Shown here: positions 36,751 to 44,676 of the stretch, in pieces
Layout of the letters: each line of letters begins with the position of its first letter
Numbering within the stretch: the stretch's first letter is position 1
Source of the DNA: Candidatus Lokiarchaeota archaeon
GTDB taxonomy: Archaea > Asgardarchaeota > Thorarchaeia > Thorarchaeales > Thorarchaeaceae
Length of the DNA: 64,000 bases
Direction: 5' to 3'
NCBI GenBank assembly: GCA_014730275.1
Contig: WJIL01000132.1
Span: 1-64,000 of the forward strand
The notes under the pieces: generated by a model
Told to the model about the DNA's origin: nothing
Seen by the model: the letters and a program-made list of their open reading frames with translations, nothing else
Database searches by the model: none
Translations under genes and position numbers: made by a program

Positions 36751-37449
36751 ATGGTGGGAACGTACAAAATGAAGGATATCAATCTACCAGCTATTGTGAT
36801 TAACTTCAAAACATATCCACAAGCCAACGGTGAGAGAGCTGTTCTATTGTCACAGGCTTGTGAACGAGTCGCAAAGGAATACGACGTTTCTGTTATAGTT
36901 GCCCCTCAGGTTACGGACCTTTACCGGGTCAGTCGGGCTGTGGATATTCCTGTGTTCTCACAGCATATGGATCCTGGCTCTCCGGGTCGCTTTACCGGGC
37001 ACGTTCTTGGCGATGCACTTGTAGAATCAGGTTGCTCTGGAACAATACTCAACCATTCTGAGAACAGAATGGAACTTGCTGACATCGAGGCTGCTATCCA
37101 GACTGCTGAAGATCATCACCTGTATACTATCGTATGTACCAACAATCCGGCGGTGAGTGTTGCTGCATCAGCTCTCAATCCTTCAGCTGTTGCAGTTGAG
37201 CCTCCAGAACTCATCGGTACCGGTATCTCGGTGTCTCAGGCTCAGCCAGAGATTATCAGCGGTACTGTTGAAAAAATCCGTGCAGTAAACGAAGAAGTCG
37301 ACATCTTATGTGGAGCCGGCATCTCAAGTGGTGATGATGTTGAGTCTGCACTTAATCTTGGAGCTCAGGGTGTTCTGCTTGCATCGGCAGTTGCAAAGGC
37401 GGAGGAACCAGTCGAGATTCTGAGAGATTTAGCTCAGCCCATCGCCTAA
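36751..37449 (+). CDS. tpiA: Triosephosphate isomerase, archaeal type
   Basis: Interconverts dihydroxyacetone phosphate and glyceraldehyde-3-phosphate. Catalytic residues are visible: the Lys in INFKTY, the His in ILNHSENRM and the Glu in VAVEPPELIGTG. The phosphate loop is LCGAGISSGDD and the end of the barrel GVLLASAVAKA. At 232 residues it is the short archaeal form. ATG 36751 or ATG 36769 may be the start. It lies 2.5 kb downstream of the aldolase/phosphatase gene. Confidence 0.95.
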   Translation: MVGTYKMKDINLPAIVINFKTYPQANGERAVLLSQACERVAKEYDVSVIVAPQVTDLYRVSRAVDIPVFSQHMDPGSPGRFTGHVLGDALVESGCSGTILNHSENRMELADIEAAIQTAEDHHLYTIVCTNNPAVSVAASALNPSAVAVEPPELIGTGISVSQAQPEIISGTVEKIRAVNEEVDILCGAGISSGDDVESALNLGAQGVLLASAVAKAEEPVEILRDLAQPIA

Positions 37450-37506
37450 GTGTCTATTCCGTTTGGTTTTTCAGGCACTTGAATCGCTACAGAATCGGCG
37501 ATACCA

Positions 37507-38391
37507 TTGAAAGTCGACCTTGAATGTGCTCATTGTCTTATTGAACGAGCAGTAAACCAAGCTAAGCTTGCTACTGACAATCCCGAAAAACAGATGGAAG
37601 TCGTAGAAGCGGTTACCAAGCTGTTCGGTATGGATCTAAATGAGAATTCTGTTCCAAGTCATATTGGCACGGATCGAGATTTGCTTGTTCAAGAAATAAC
37701 GGGCAGGGACCCGTACGCACATCTCAAAGAAGAATCCAACGAGCTAGCCCTTGAGCTATTTCCAACGCTTCGGAGTCTAGTACATGAACAGACCCATCCC
37801 GCTGCTAGATTCAGAAAAGCTGCTCTTATCGCAGCAGCAGCCAATGCAATTGAGTTCGATGTTTCGGGGCGGGAATTCGACTTGGAGATTCTCCGAGACT
37901 TGGTAGCTGATGTAGAATCTGATTTGGCTATCGATGAGGTCGATGAATTCTATGAACTGTGTCACGAGGTCAGTGAAGTTGTATACTTGATGGATAACGC
38001 CGGCGAAATTGTCTTGGATATGGTACTTATTGAGCAAATTCAGAACGTTGGGCCAGAAGTGACTGCAGTTGTTAAAGGTGGGCCGATTCTCAATGATGCT
38101 ACCATGGCTGATGCAGAAGCGGTAGGACTGGATGAATGTGCAGATCAGGTTGTAGATACTGGAGCTCCGGCTATAGGCGTCAATCTAGAACGCGATTCAG
38201 AGGATTTCAAGCAATTACTGTTTTCAGCTGAATTGATTGTAGCTAAAGGAATGGGTAACTATGAGAGCATGACCGAATTTGACACGAGTGAGCTTTGTCC
38301 CGTCGTACATATACTTCGGACCAAATGTTGGCCCGTAGCGCGTCACGTTGGGGTCGATCGTGACAAGAATGTTGTTCTGATACGACAGTAG
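37507..38391 (+). CDS. DUF89 metal-dependent phosphatase-like protein
   Basis: The N-terminal LECAHCLIERA carries the CxxC that defines archaeal DUF89 proteins. YLMDNAGEIVLDM with the DNAGE motif, VKGGPILNDATMADA and IVAKGMGNYESM contain the conserved metal and phosphate-binding residues. Characterised relatives dephosphorylate damaged or promiscuous sugar phosphates, which fits a place next to triosephosphate isomerase; that link is inference. The start is TTG 37507. 294 residues, cytoplasmic. Confidence 0.85.
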   Translation: MKVDLECAHCLIERAVNQAKLATDNPEKQMEVVEAVTKLFGMDLNENSVPSHIGTDRDLLVQEITGRDPYAHLKEESNELALELFPTLRSLVHEQTHPAARFRKAALIAAAANAIEFDVSGREFDLEILRDLVADVESDLAIDEVDEFYELCHEVSEVVYLMDNAGEIVLDMVLIEQIQNVGPEVTAVVKGGPILNDATMADAEAVGLDECADQVVDTGAPAIGVNLERDSEDFKQLLFSAELIVAKGMGNYESMTEFDTSELCPVVHILRTKCWPVARHVGVDRDKNVVLIRQ

Positions 38392-38395
38392 ATAC

Positions 38396-39220
38396 CTACA
38401 TTTCTCTTTCGAAACAGAATGTTTTGGTGTATGGTTTGGCTTCTACATAGGACACCTTCAATCCGGGGAACTCTAGATTAAGATAATTGTTGAGTCGTTC
38501 CATACCCGGATTTTCTGTAGCAAACGAACCTAATTCGAGCAGATTACAGCCTCGTTCGTTTGCTATGATTCTTGTTTGTGGTGTTACATCTCCCGTCACA
38601 ATCGTACGAGCTTCCTTCTCAAGGGCACTGAGGATTTCCCCTCTTGAAACAAAACTACCCGGAAGGACGAGAACCTTTTCCACTTCTTGATCGAGTTCAC
38701 CAGTAAACTTGATTGAACCAAGGTTCAGCTTGTCTGCCAGATAATTGAGGAATCGAGAGTGATTCATTGGCTCGATGGTCTTGACTATACGGCCTGTTGG
38801 AACTACTGGTTCATGTTCTCCCTTCGTCATGAACTGTTGTTTATGTGTCAACCCTAGTCGCTCTACAAGTGCATCACTAAGTCCGTTTTCAGCCCCTATC
38901 CAAGCGGAGCTCATGACGTATGTTGATATGTAATTCTTACTCAATAATCGCACTCGATCTAAATCCCACCCACCAAGGTGATTTTTCGGCGTGGTGAAAA
39001 TTGGTCTATTTGATATCAAAAGATTTGCTTTTTGCTGTGTAGCACTAGTCACTACTCTTGCAGAGGGATATGATGCAACCAAAACTCGATTCACGGTGGT
39101 TTTGATTTGCTCGGATGTCGTTTGAGGTCCTATTTCAACGTAGCTTCCTCGTTTGGCAAAAGCAAGTCTGTTTGGAGCTATGTCTTCCAAATATTGGATT
39201 ATGTCAAACAGAGTAGCCAT
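38396..39220 (-). CDS. NIF3-like protein lacking the metal-binding histidines
   Basis: Segments align with NIF3: LLISNRPIF with the usual LIVHHPLIF, STYVMSSAWIGAENGLSDALVERLGL with the YSAHTNLD...LGL region, and TGDVTPQ...CNLLELGSFATE with TGE...LGHYATE. At each site the His (and one Asp) ligands are changed, so the dinuclear metal centre of NIF3 enzymes is probably missing. The 274 residues are otherwise full length. Function unknown; perhaps a structural or regulatory homologue. Confidence 0.62.
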   Translation of the reverse strand: MATLFDIIQYLEDIAPNRLAFAKRGSYVEIGPQTTSEQIKTTVNRVLVASYPSARVVTSATQQKANLLISNRPIFTTPKNHLGGWDLDRVRLLSKNYISTYVMSSAWIGAENGLSDALVERLGLTHKQQFMTKGEHEPVVPTGRIVKTIEPMNHSRFLNYLADKLNLGSIKFTGELDQEVEKVLVLPGSFVSRGEILSALEKEARTIVTGDVTPQTRIIANERGCNLLELGSFATENPGMERLNNYLNLEFPGLKVSYVEAKPYTKTFCFEREM

Positions 39221-39292
39221 CTTTTCTCTCCTTCTTTTTTCACTCGGTAGCTGGCTGGGACGTATCAGAAACTACATCCCAGCCATATCAAA

Positions 39293-41725
39293 TTACATCA
39301 TACCTTTCTTCCGCATAACAACCAAGATAACTGCAATAATCGCGACTCCACTTATAGCTATTGCAGTAATTACTAGAGGATTAAACATCCCCGGCGAAGT
39401 AGGAGAAGTGACTCCGGTGATGGTAATCGTCTTGCTTTCAAGGAAGAACGTATTGCCCAGTTGATCTCCAACAGATACTTGGATAGTCACATTTGTTCCA
39501 TCCGAGTATGGGCCAATTTCAGCGCTATACTTACCACCGACATATTCCATTGGTACTGTATTTTCTGTTTCGTCTACTGAATAGGTCAGGCTTACCGATG
39601 TAATCAAAGATTTGCTCCCGATATCCTGTGGGAGCTCGACGATCAACATCAATCCTTCGTCGGTAGACTCGATTGAAGAGGTAACACTATCAATTATTCC
39701 CCCTGCCAATAGAGTAACAGGTTTCAAATCCTCAGTTGTGTTGAAGTCTTTTAGATTGAAAGCAATCTCCATGTATCCGTAGCTGTCGGTTTGAACACCA
39801 AAATCAATGGTTCCCGTTGTGCCGGCAGCTGCAGCAAGAGATTGCCAATTCTCTTCAATACTCGAGGCTGTACTTACAAATGGAGTAACGTTGAGTTTAA
39901 CTCCGGTTTCAAGTCTATTTCCCATAGACAGGCTTACCGTGGTCTCACTATTTGGTTCAGCGACCCCAATACTCTGTGAGACCTCTAAATCAATACCTGT
40001 GACTTCTTCACTTGTGGCGTCTTCTGCATATGCTATAGCTCGTGATGGATTCCACCAGTCCAATGCACTCTTCGCATGGTCAAGATAAAGCCGCGAAAGG
40101 GATACGTTATATCCACCGTTCTCAAGCCCCTCAATTTCGCTTTCAGCATTCTCGACAGCGGTTTCCGCCTCTTCTTGGATTGAGAGAAAACGATCAACCC
40201 AGACACCTTGACCAAAAACCAGATTATTGTACCTGTCAAGAATGACTATTCTTCGATCCAAAACTGCATCTATGAGATCTTCGGCCGTGATTGTGCCACC
40301 TGGCCCGCTTGGATTCTTTACAAACGCCACATTTCTGGTCAAACCGAGTTTTTTAGCAGAATGCCCATCAGAGGCTCCCATGAATGGCCAGAAATATGCT
40401 TGCTCTCCCAATCCATGGATATATCCGGAGTTATCTACTTCGAATGCATCATAACCGTAGTCCTGGAAGTTTTCCCATACTGCTGCGTACGGAAATCCTA
40501 TAGTTGGGTGACAGAATACTGCTATGCCTCCTTGTGCATGTATTTCATTCACAGCTTCTTGCGTACTGTCTGTATAGATTTGTTCGGTAAGTGGAAAGCC
40601 AACTGTATGTGGGATTGCAGACAATTCAGCTCCAATGAAAATCTCCGAATCTAGACCATATGTCTCTGTGAATTCTCTGACTGCTAGTGCTCCATAGATG
40701 CCATTAGTAGAGGGCTTATCATAGGAGTGGTCTGACATGACAAAGAAATCCTGATGGACTTCCACGTTCCTTATTGCCATCTCACTAGGCGTGTTCTGCC
40801 CATCACTCGCTGTTGTATGGTCATGATATGCCCCATTGAAAATTTCATACTGGGCAATTTCTGTTTCGTTCAGATCTGGTCCGTGCCCGACCTTGATAAC
40901 TGCCTTCTCGGGAAGATTAACTGCTCTTTGCTCAGCTCCGACCAACCAATCGAAGATATTTACCGTTAGCTGTGAGTGGTCATCATCATTTACCTGCCAC
41001 CCGACGTTCTTTCTGTATTGCGTGAATGGAGCAAGAGCACCTATTGCTACTACTCTACCACTTCCATCTTCTGCAATGGCAAGGGTATCTCCAGAATCAC
41101 TTGTTGCTAATGATGTAGCTGAACCACTAATCGAGAGCGGGCAGCCACTAAGCTGATCTGCATTTGAATGGAATGAGTTTACATTTGTCGTTATTTGATG
41201 ATCCTCTATCTCACCTTCGCTTCTAAGTACACGACCTCGCCATCTTTCTGCATCAAACTCAATCCCATATGTTGTAGAGACTGGATTCAAATTCTCGATA
41301 CTGTATCCCCAAGACCCCTCTAGGGGCTCCACACCAACTAGCAGCAATCCGCCTCCATTCTCAACGAAGGTATGAATAGCATCAACTTCCCCTGATGTAA
41401 GAGCAATGTATGGGAAAAATAGAGCCAAAACATCATAATCATTGAGGATGCCACTATCAAGCGACGCATTCCAGTTCATGCTCATGTTGTACCCATGTTC
41501 GGAGAGTATCCAACCAAACATGGATGCATTTCCTGGCGTCCACATTTCTGATGCGTTACCAGTATGTGACTCGTCAACTAGAACCTTTCCCCCACCAGAA
41601 CTGGAAAGGGAATTCCCTATGTTCGGCACATCTGATGTTGTTGACACATCATGCGCAGTTGGTACCTGTACTGTTAGCATCAATAGAAGAAAGAAACTTA
41701 GCAGAGCAATCTTTTTCATCAACAC
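39293..41725 (-). CDS. Secreted PHP-domain (CehA/McbA-like) surface protein with C-terminal anchor
   Basis: Of 810 residues, the first about 25 are a signal peptide. About 45-270 resemble a gatase/ThuA-like fold (VLVDESHTGNASEMW, DYDVLALFFPYIALTSGEVDAI, ENGGGLLLVG). About 290-500 form a PHP domain with YHDHTTASDG, VMSDHSYDK, FCHPTIGFPY and GASDGHS as metal ligands. Beta-sandwich stretches then lead to a membrane helix (about 783-803) and an RKKGMM tail. CehA/McbA relatives hydrolyse ester or phosphoester bonds. It probably acts outside the cell. Confidence 0.8.
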   Translation of the reverse strand: MLMKKIALLSFFLLLMLTVQVPTAHDVSTTSDVPNIGNSLSSSGGGKVLVDESHTGNASEMWTPGNASMFGWILSEHGYNMSMNWNASLDSGILNDYDVLALFFPYIALTSGEVDAIHTFVENGGGLLLVGVEPLEGSWGYSIENLNPVSTTYGIEFDAERWRGRVLRSEGEIEDHQITTNVNSFHSNADQLSGCPLSISGSATSLATSDSGDTLAIAEDGSGRVVAIGALAPFTQYRKNVGWQVNDDDHSQLTVNIFDWLVGAEQRAVNLPEKAVIKVGHGPDLNETEIAQYEIFNGAYHDHTTASDGQNTPSEMAIRNVEVHQDFFVMSDHSYDKPSTNGIYGALAVREFTETYGLDSEIFIGAELSAIPHTVGFPLTEQIYTDSTQEAVNEIHAQGGIAVFCHPTIGFPYAAVWENFQDYGYDAFEVDNSGYIHGLGEQAYFWPFMGASDGHSAKKLGLTRNVAFVKNPSGPGGTITAEDLIDAVLDRRIVILDRYNNLVFGQGVWVDRFLSIQEEAETAVENAESEIEGLENGGYNVSLSRLYLDHAKSALDWWNPSRAIAYAEDATSEEVTGIDLEVSQSIGVAEPNSETTVSLSMGNRLETGVKLNVTPFVSTASSIEENWQSLAAAAGTTGTIDFGVQTDSYGYMEIAFNLKDFNTTEDLKPVTLLAGGIIDSVTSSIESTDEGLMLIVELPQDIGSKSLITSVSLTYSVDETENTVPMEYVGGKYSAEIGPYSDGTNVTIQVSVGDQLGNTFFLESKTITITGVTSPTSPGMFNPLVITAIAISGVAIIAVILVVMRKKGMM

Positions 41726-41839
41726 TCAACCAATTACATATTTACACTTGTCCTACATAAGCTGTTTCATTTAGACAGAGTGTCAACTGGCTGAGAACCT
41801 TTTGGAAGAAGATTTGTAACTAGTAGTCAGTATCTAACA

Positions 41840-42139
41840 CTATTCTTCTTCTTCAATTTCCTCATCATAAGTATAGAGCTCATCAAGGTCTTCATCGGAA
41901 ACTAGCCGGTCTTCCGGCCCCTCTTCAATCTCCTCTATTTCCGGTTCCTTTTCGGGGGCTTCTGGAACCTCCCTTTCAAAAACACGTCCCTCTCTTTTTG
42001 CCTTTGTTTTCTTGATTTTCCAATACTTGGCATTAACACTGCGCAATCTTTTCTTACGCTTCTGATTAGTAACCGAGGGATTCTGCACGTTTCGTAACCT
42101 TGCTCGTTCTCTTTCTAGAGCTTTCTCCTTGTCGCCCAT
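41840..42139 (-). CDS. Small highly charged protein of unknown function
   Basis: From ATG 42139 it is 99 residues. The first half is strongly basic and helical (Lys/Arg-rich to about 50), the second half strongly acidic, ending in a run of Glu. Such a bipolar charge pattern is seen in nucleic-acid or ribosome-associated proteins, but no family is recognised. It is divergent from the ribbon-helix-helix/winged-helix gene at 42259. Confidence 0.5.
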   Translation of the reverse strand: MGDKEKALERERARLRNVQNPSVTNQKRKKRLRSVNAKYWKIKKTKAKREGRVFEREVPEAPEKEPEIEEIEEGPEDRLVSDEDLDELYTYDEEIEEEE

Positions 42140-42258
42140 CTTTCTCACCGCAGTGCTTCGGTCCAGTCCGGGAAGCTGTTTTTATAACTGTGTCGAATAC
42201 ACAAAGAAATCGATATCTCCATATCACTTTTCGTCTACTAAATCGGTGGTTGCTTCAA

Positions 42259-42777
42259 ATGTCCTCCTCAAACCGAGACGATGTAAGCATTAGAATACGA
42301 CTTAGTCCTGAGCTTCTAAAGAGAGTAGATCGAGCAGCCGGTGAGCATGGCCGCCAGCGGTTCATTAGAGATGCCATTCTTTCCAAGCTTGATGAGGAGC
42401 TTCCTCCCATCGTGAATAGGCTAGTAGATCAAGTTGAAGAACTCCACGCCCGGGTGGAATATCTTGAAGCACAACAATCAACGAGTATGTATAGAAACCA
42501 ATTAAGCTCAGTAACCAAGCAGAAAATATGCCGCGATGAATTGGACCGGAAGATACTGACATACTTCGTTCAGCATGAGGGTGCAACTACACCCGAACTT
42601 GCTGAAGAGTTGCTCGGAAGTGAATCCAAGCGTCGTACTATTTTGGACAGAATTCATAGATTGAATGAATCGGCAGAAGATGTAGTGGGGTCCCAAGTTT
42701 TGGAATATGAGAAGGGACTGCGGAACGGGAAGCAAGGGGCTTGGTGGCTCATTTGCAATACCAAACTCACTCAATAG
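42259..42777 (+). CDS. Ribbon-helix-helix plus winged-helix DNA-binding regulator
   Basis: From ATG 42259 the protein is 172 residues. VSIRIRLSPELLKRVDRAAGEHGRQRFIRDAI is a ribbon-helix-helix domain, followed by a coiled-coil helix (VNRLVDQVEELHARVEYLEAQ) and a C-terminal winged helix (LDRKILTYFVQHEGATTPELAEELL). The upstream open frame to 42100 is not homologous. It ends 38 bp before a tRNA gene. Probably a dimeric transcription factor; the target is unknown. Confidence 0.72.
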   Translation: MSSSNRDDVSIRIRLSPELLKRVDRAAGEHGRQRFIRDAILSKLDEELPPIVNRLVDQVEELHARVEYLEAQQSTSMYRNQLSSVTKQKICRDELDRKILTYFVQHEGATTPELAEELLGSESKRRTILDRIHRLNESAEDVVGSQVLEYEKGLRNGKQGAWWLICNTKLTQ

Positions 42778-42786
42778 GTGGCAAAT

Positions 42787-42795
42787 GCTTTAAGG
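42787..42795 (+). promoter_or_regulatory. TATA-like box of tRNA-Arg(CCG)
   Basis: GCTTTAAGG is centred about 25 nt before the first base of the mature tRNA, the distance expected for an archaeal TATA box. Confidence 0.5.
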
Positions 42796-42815
42796 TTGCA
42801 AGAACGTGAAGCGGT

Positions 42816-42893
42816 GGGGCCGTAGTCTAGTCTGGATAAGGCACCAGCCTCCGGAGCTGGGCTCCCCCGGTTCAAATCCGGGCGGTCCCGCCA
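42816..42893 (+). tRNA. tRNA-Arg (anticodon CCG), CCA encoded
   Basis: The cloverleaf folds fully. The acceptor stem is GGGGCCG with CGGTCCC (one G-T pair), the D-stem GTCT/AGGC with D-loop AGTCTGGATA, the anticodon stem CCAGC/GCTGG with loop CTCCGGA (anticodon CCG, reading CGG), a 5-nt variable loop and T-stem CCCGG/CCGGG. G73 is followed by an encoded CCA. No intron is present. It serves as the internal comparison for the second tRNA-Arg at 43252. Confidence 0.96.
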
Positions 42894-42910
42894 ATATTAT
42901 CCAATTCTAA

Positions 42911-42926
42911 TTCGTGTTTCTTTTTC
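42911..42926 (+). terminator. T-rich tract after tRNA-Arg(CCG)
   Basis: The stretch TTCGTGTTTCTTTTTC begins 18 nt after the tRNA and is the kind of oligo-T tract at which archaeal RNA polymerase stops. No stem is needed. Confidence 0.4.
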
Positions 42927-42931
42927 GAGGA

Positions 42932-42940
42932 CTTTATATC
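42932..42940 (+). promoter_or_regulatory. TATA box of the 62-residue gene between the tRNAs
   Basis: CTTTATATC would place transcription start near 42963, giving a short leader of about 20 nt before the ATG at 42982. Confidence 0.45.
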
Positions 42941-42981
42941 TTTGAAATGCAACTAACTAGCAATATGGGCGGTTGACCTTA

Positions 42982-43170
42982 ATGGGTTCTAAATTGGAAG
43001 AAGTCATCTCTAAATATGAAAAGAAATTGAATAGCAGTCCCGGAGATTCGGTTCTTGAGTATCTAAACGAGGGTGAAAGCTTCCTGATTGACACATCGGA
43101 CTACTTGCTTCGGGTCACAAAGCGCAATGGACGGGCCGAGGTAGCCTTGGTTGAAATCCCTGTTCCGTAA
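42982..43170 (+). CDS. Small protein of unknown function between two tRNA-Arg genes
   Basis: From ATG 42982 the protein has 62 residues: an N-terminal amphipathic helix (SKLEEVISKYEKKLNSS), then alternating beta-like stretches (SFLIDTSDYLLRVTKRNGRAEVALVEI). No family recognised. A convincing TATA box upstream and codon use like its neighbours support it as a real gene. Confidence 0.55.
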   Translation: MGSKLEEVISKYEKKLNSSPGDSVLEYLNEGESFLIDTSDYLLRVTKRNGRAEVALVEIPVP

Positions 43171-43222
43171 TTACCTTTTCCTCCTGCCACTTACTGATTT
43201 TATTCATTCGCCAGCGAAGGGT

Positions 43223-43230
43223 CTATAAGA
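43223..43230 (+). promoter_or_regulatory. TATA box of tRNA-Arg(GCG)
   Basis: CTATAAGA is centred 26 nt before the first tRNA base, which supports this locus as an expressed tRNA despite its unusual D-arm. Confidence 0.55.
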
Positions 43231-43251
43231 AACTCTAGGTGGATTCAATTA

Positions 43252-43361
43252 GGGGCCGTAGTCTAGCCTGGGCTTTCAGAGGACAATCTTCTGGAAGAGG
43301 TACATAAGGCACCAGCCTGCGGAGTTGGTAATCCCCGGTTCGAATCCGGGCGGTCCCGCCA
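43252..43361 (+). tRNA. tRNA-Arg (anticodon GCG) with 32-nt insertion in the D-loop, CCA encoded
   Basis: The ends and arms match the tRNA-Arg(CCG) at 42816: acceptor GGGGCCG/CGGTCCC, D-stem GTCT/AGGC, anticodon stem CCAGC/GTTGG with loop CTGCGGA (anticodon GCG, reading CGC and CGT), T-arm CCCGG/CCGGG, G73 and CCA. Between G71 and A304 (in coordinates, 43272-43303) there is an extra 32 nt in the D-loop. The likely exons are 43252-43271 and 43304-43361. The insert folds as an 11-bp hairpin. A non-canonical archaeal intron is the best explanation; an unspliced extended D-arm is the alternative. Confidence 0.88.
43272..43303 (+). other. Putative non-canonical tRNA intron (D-loop)
   Basis: The boundaries are set by comparison with the neighbouring tRNA-Arg(CCG), whose D-loop AGTCTGGATA corresponds to AGCCTGG plus ATA here. 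Bases 43273-43283 pair with 43287-43297 (11 bp, two G-T pairs, loop CAA). By eye I could not draw a canonical bulge-helix-bulge motif across both junctions, so exact splice sites are uncertain by a few bases. Confidence 0.6.
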
Positions 43362-43560
43362 TATTCAATTCTTAATCCATGTAGTACTGCCTGATTGAAA
43401 TTCGGTGATTAGATGGCGTTTCACATGCACTCTTCTATCCTTCAGCTGGGTGTCTCAAAGGCATTATCTATAGTCTTAAATCATCGTAGAAGGGGAAATA
43501 CTACAATCATCACGAAGACCGCTTCTCGAAGCAAGTAGGCTGTTTTCGGAGGTTTCAATC

Positions 43561-44676
43561 ATGCAATTCACCCCCCAACGGCTAGAGAAAGTCCATCGTT
43601 CAATGAGAGCCGAAGAAATCGATGCTATCATTGTTACTCGGAAGCCTGATGTTCAATACCTCACTGGCTACCAACCTCCACTGCGTGACCTTCCTGTTGC
43701 ATGTGTTGTTGTTGACGGCCATCAGCCTCATTTGATTGTCTCTGAAACACAAAGCAAAGCATTATCTCTGGATTTAGTAATGGCAAAGGTTGTTACTTTT
43801 CCCGAGATTGGTTCCCCAGAATGGTTTTTGGCTCATAGTCCTCAGATGTGGAAATCTGCCATCGGAGAAATTCGAAATATGGGGGCGGAGAGTGGTATGA
43901 TTGGATTCCAGCAAGACTGGGTCTCAGTATTGGAATTCGATGTTCTAAAAAAGGCTCTTCCTAAAGCTGGGTTCTGTGATTTTTCTAAGAACCTATGGCG
44001 ATTACGCCAGATAAAAGATCCTTCTGAGATTGAAACTATTAAGGCCGCCACCAAAATAGCTGAGATAGGCTTGAGAACCGCATTAGAAATCGTGGTTCCT
44101 GGTAAGACAGAAGAAGAAGCTTCAGTTGAAATCGAAGCGGCAATGCGAGGATCTGGTGGACAACAGAGAGGCATCCGGGCAGCTGTATTGTCTGAGCGGT
44201 ACGGAAGTTTTCCTTTCGTTCAACCTAGTGCAGAACGAATTGGTGATGATGAACTAGCTCTCATTGACATAACGGTAAGTCATGATGGCTATTTTGCTGA
44301 GATATCACGAACACTACATACGGGAAGCCCAGATAGGAACGAAAAATCATTGTTTGATAGTGTTTTGAACGTATCAATGAATCTAGAGAATCTAATGGCT
44401 CCTCACATGCGCATTTCCAAACTTGCAGAAAAATCCATTGAGGGAATACCAAACACAAAGAAGCGGAGAGTTTTAGGTTCATCAATTGGATTAGATTTGC
44501 GAGAGCCTCCACAGATACAGTCGAATAGTACCTATTCTCTACGCGAAGGAATGGTTTTTTCCATTCATCCTACTTTCTACGATGAAAAAGTGGGAACCGC
44601 TAAAATAGCCGATATGCTCCTCGTTACTGAGAACGGCTCTTCTCGCCTTACAGATATGACACGAGAGACATTATGA
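43561..44676 (+). CDS. M24 (creatinase/prolidase)-fold protein lacking most metal ligands
   Basis: The 371 residues have the N-terminal creatinase domain (to about 150, with IVTRKPDVQYLTGY) and the C-terminal pita-bread fold. The five usual ligands Asp-Asp-His-Glu-Glu read Asp (LIDIT), Glu (YFAEISRT), Ser (GSSIGL), His (VFSIHPTFY) and Ala (KIADMLLVTENG). Only the first is intact, so Xaa-Pro peptidase activity is unlikely. A GGAGG site lies 8 nt before the ATG. Its stop abuts the convergent gamma-CA-like gene. Confidence 0.8.
   Translation: MQFTPQRLEKVHRSMRAEEIDAIIVTRKPDVQYLTGYQPPLRDLPVACVVVDGHQPHLIVSETQSKALSLDLVMAKVVTFPEIGSPEWFLAHSPQMWKSAIGEIRNMGAESGMIGFQQDWVSVLEFDVLKKALPKAGFCDFSKNLWRLRQIKDPSEIETIKAATKIAEIGLRTALEIVVPGKTEEEASVEIEAAMRGSGGQQRGIRAAVLSERYGSFPFVQPSAERIGDDELALIDITVSHDGYFAEISRTLHTGSPDRNEKSLFDSVLNVSMNLENLMAPHMRISKLAEKSIEGIPNTKKRRVLGSSIGLDLREPPQIQSNSTYSLREGMVFSIHPTFYDEKVGTAKIADMLLVTENGSSRLTDMTRETL

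Noticed and set aside
40208-40654. A 148-residue plus-strand frame inside the PHP-domain surface protein
   Set aside because: It is antisense to the PHP metal-site region of a gene with strong family motifs, so it is a shadow frame.
43272-43303. A canonical bulge-helix-bulge splice motif for the tRNA insert
   Set aside because: Tried several register shifts. GCCT/AGGC outside and the 11-bp hairpin inside leave a 3-by-9 internal loop rather than two 3-nt bulges flanking a 4-bp helix.
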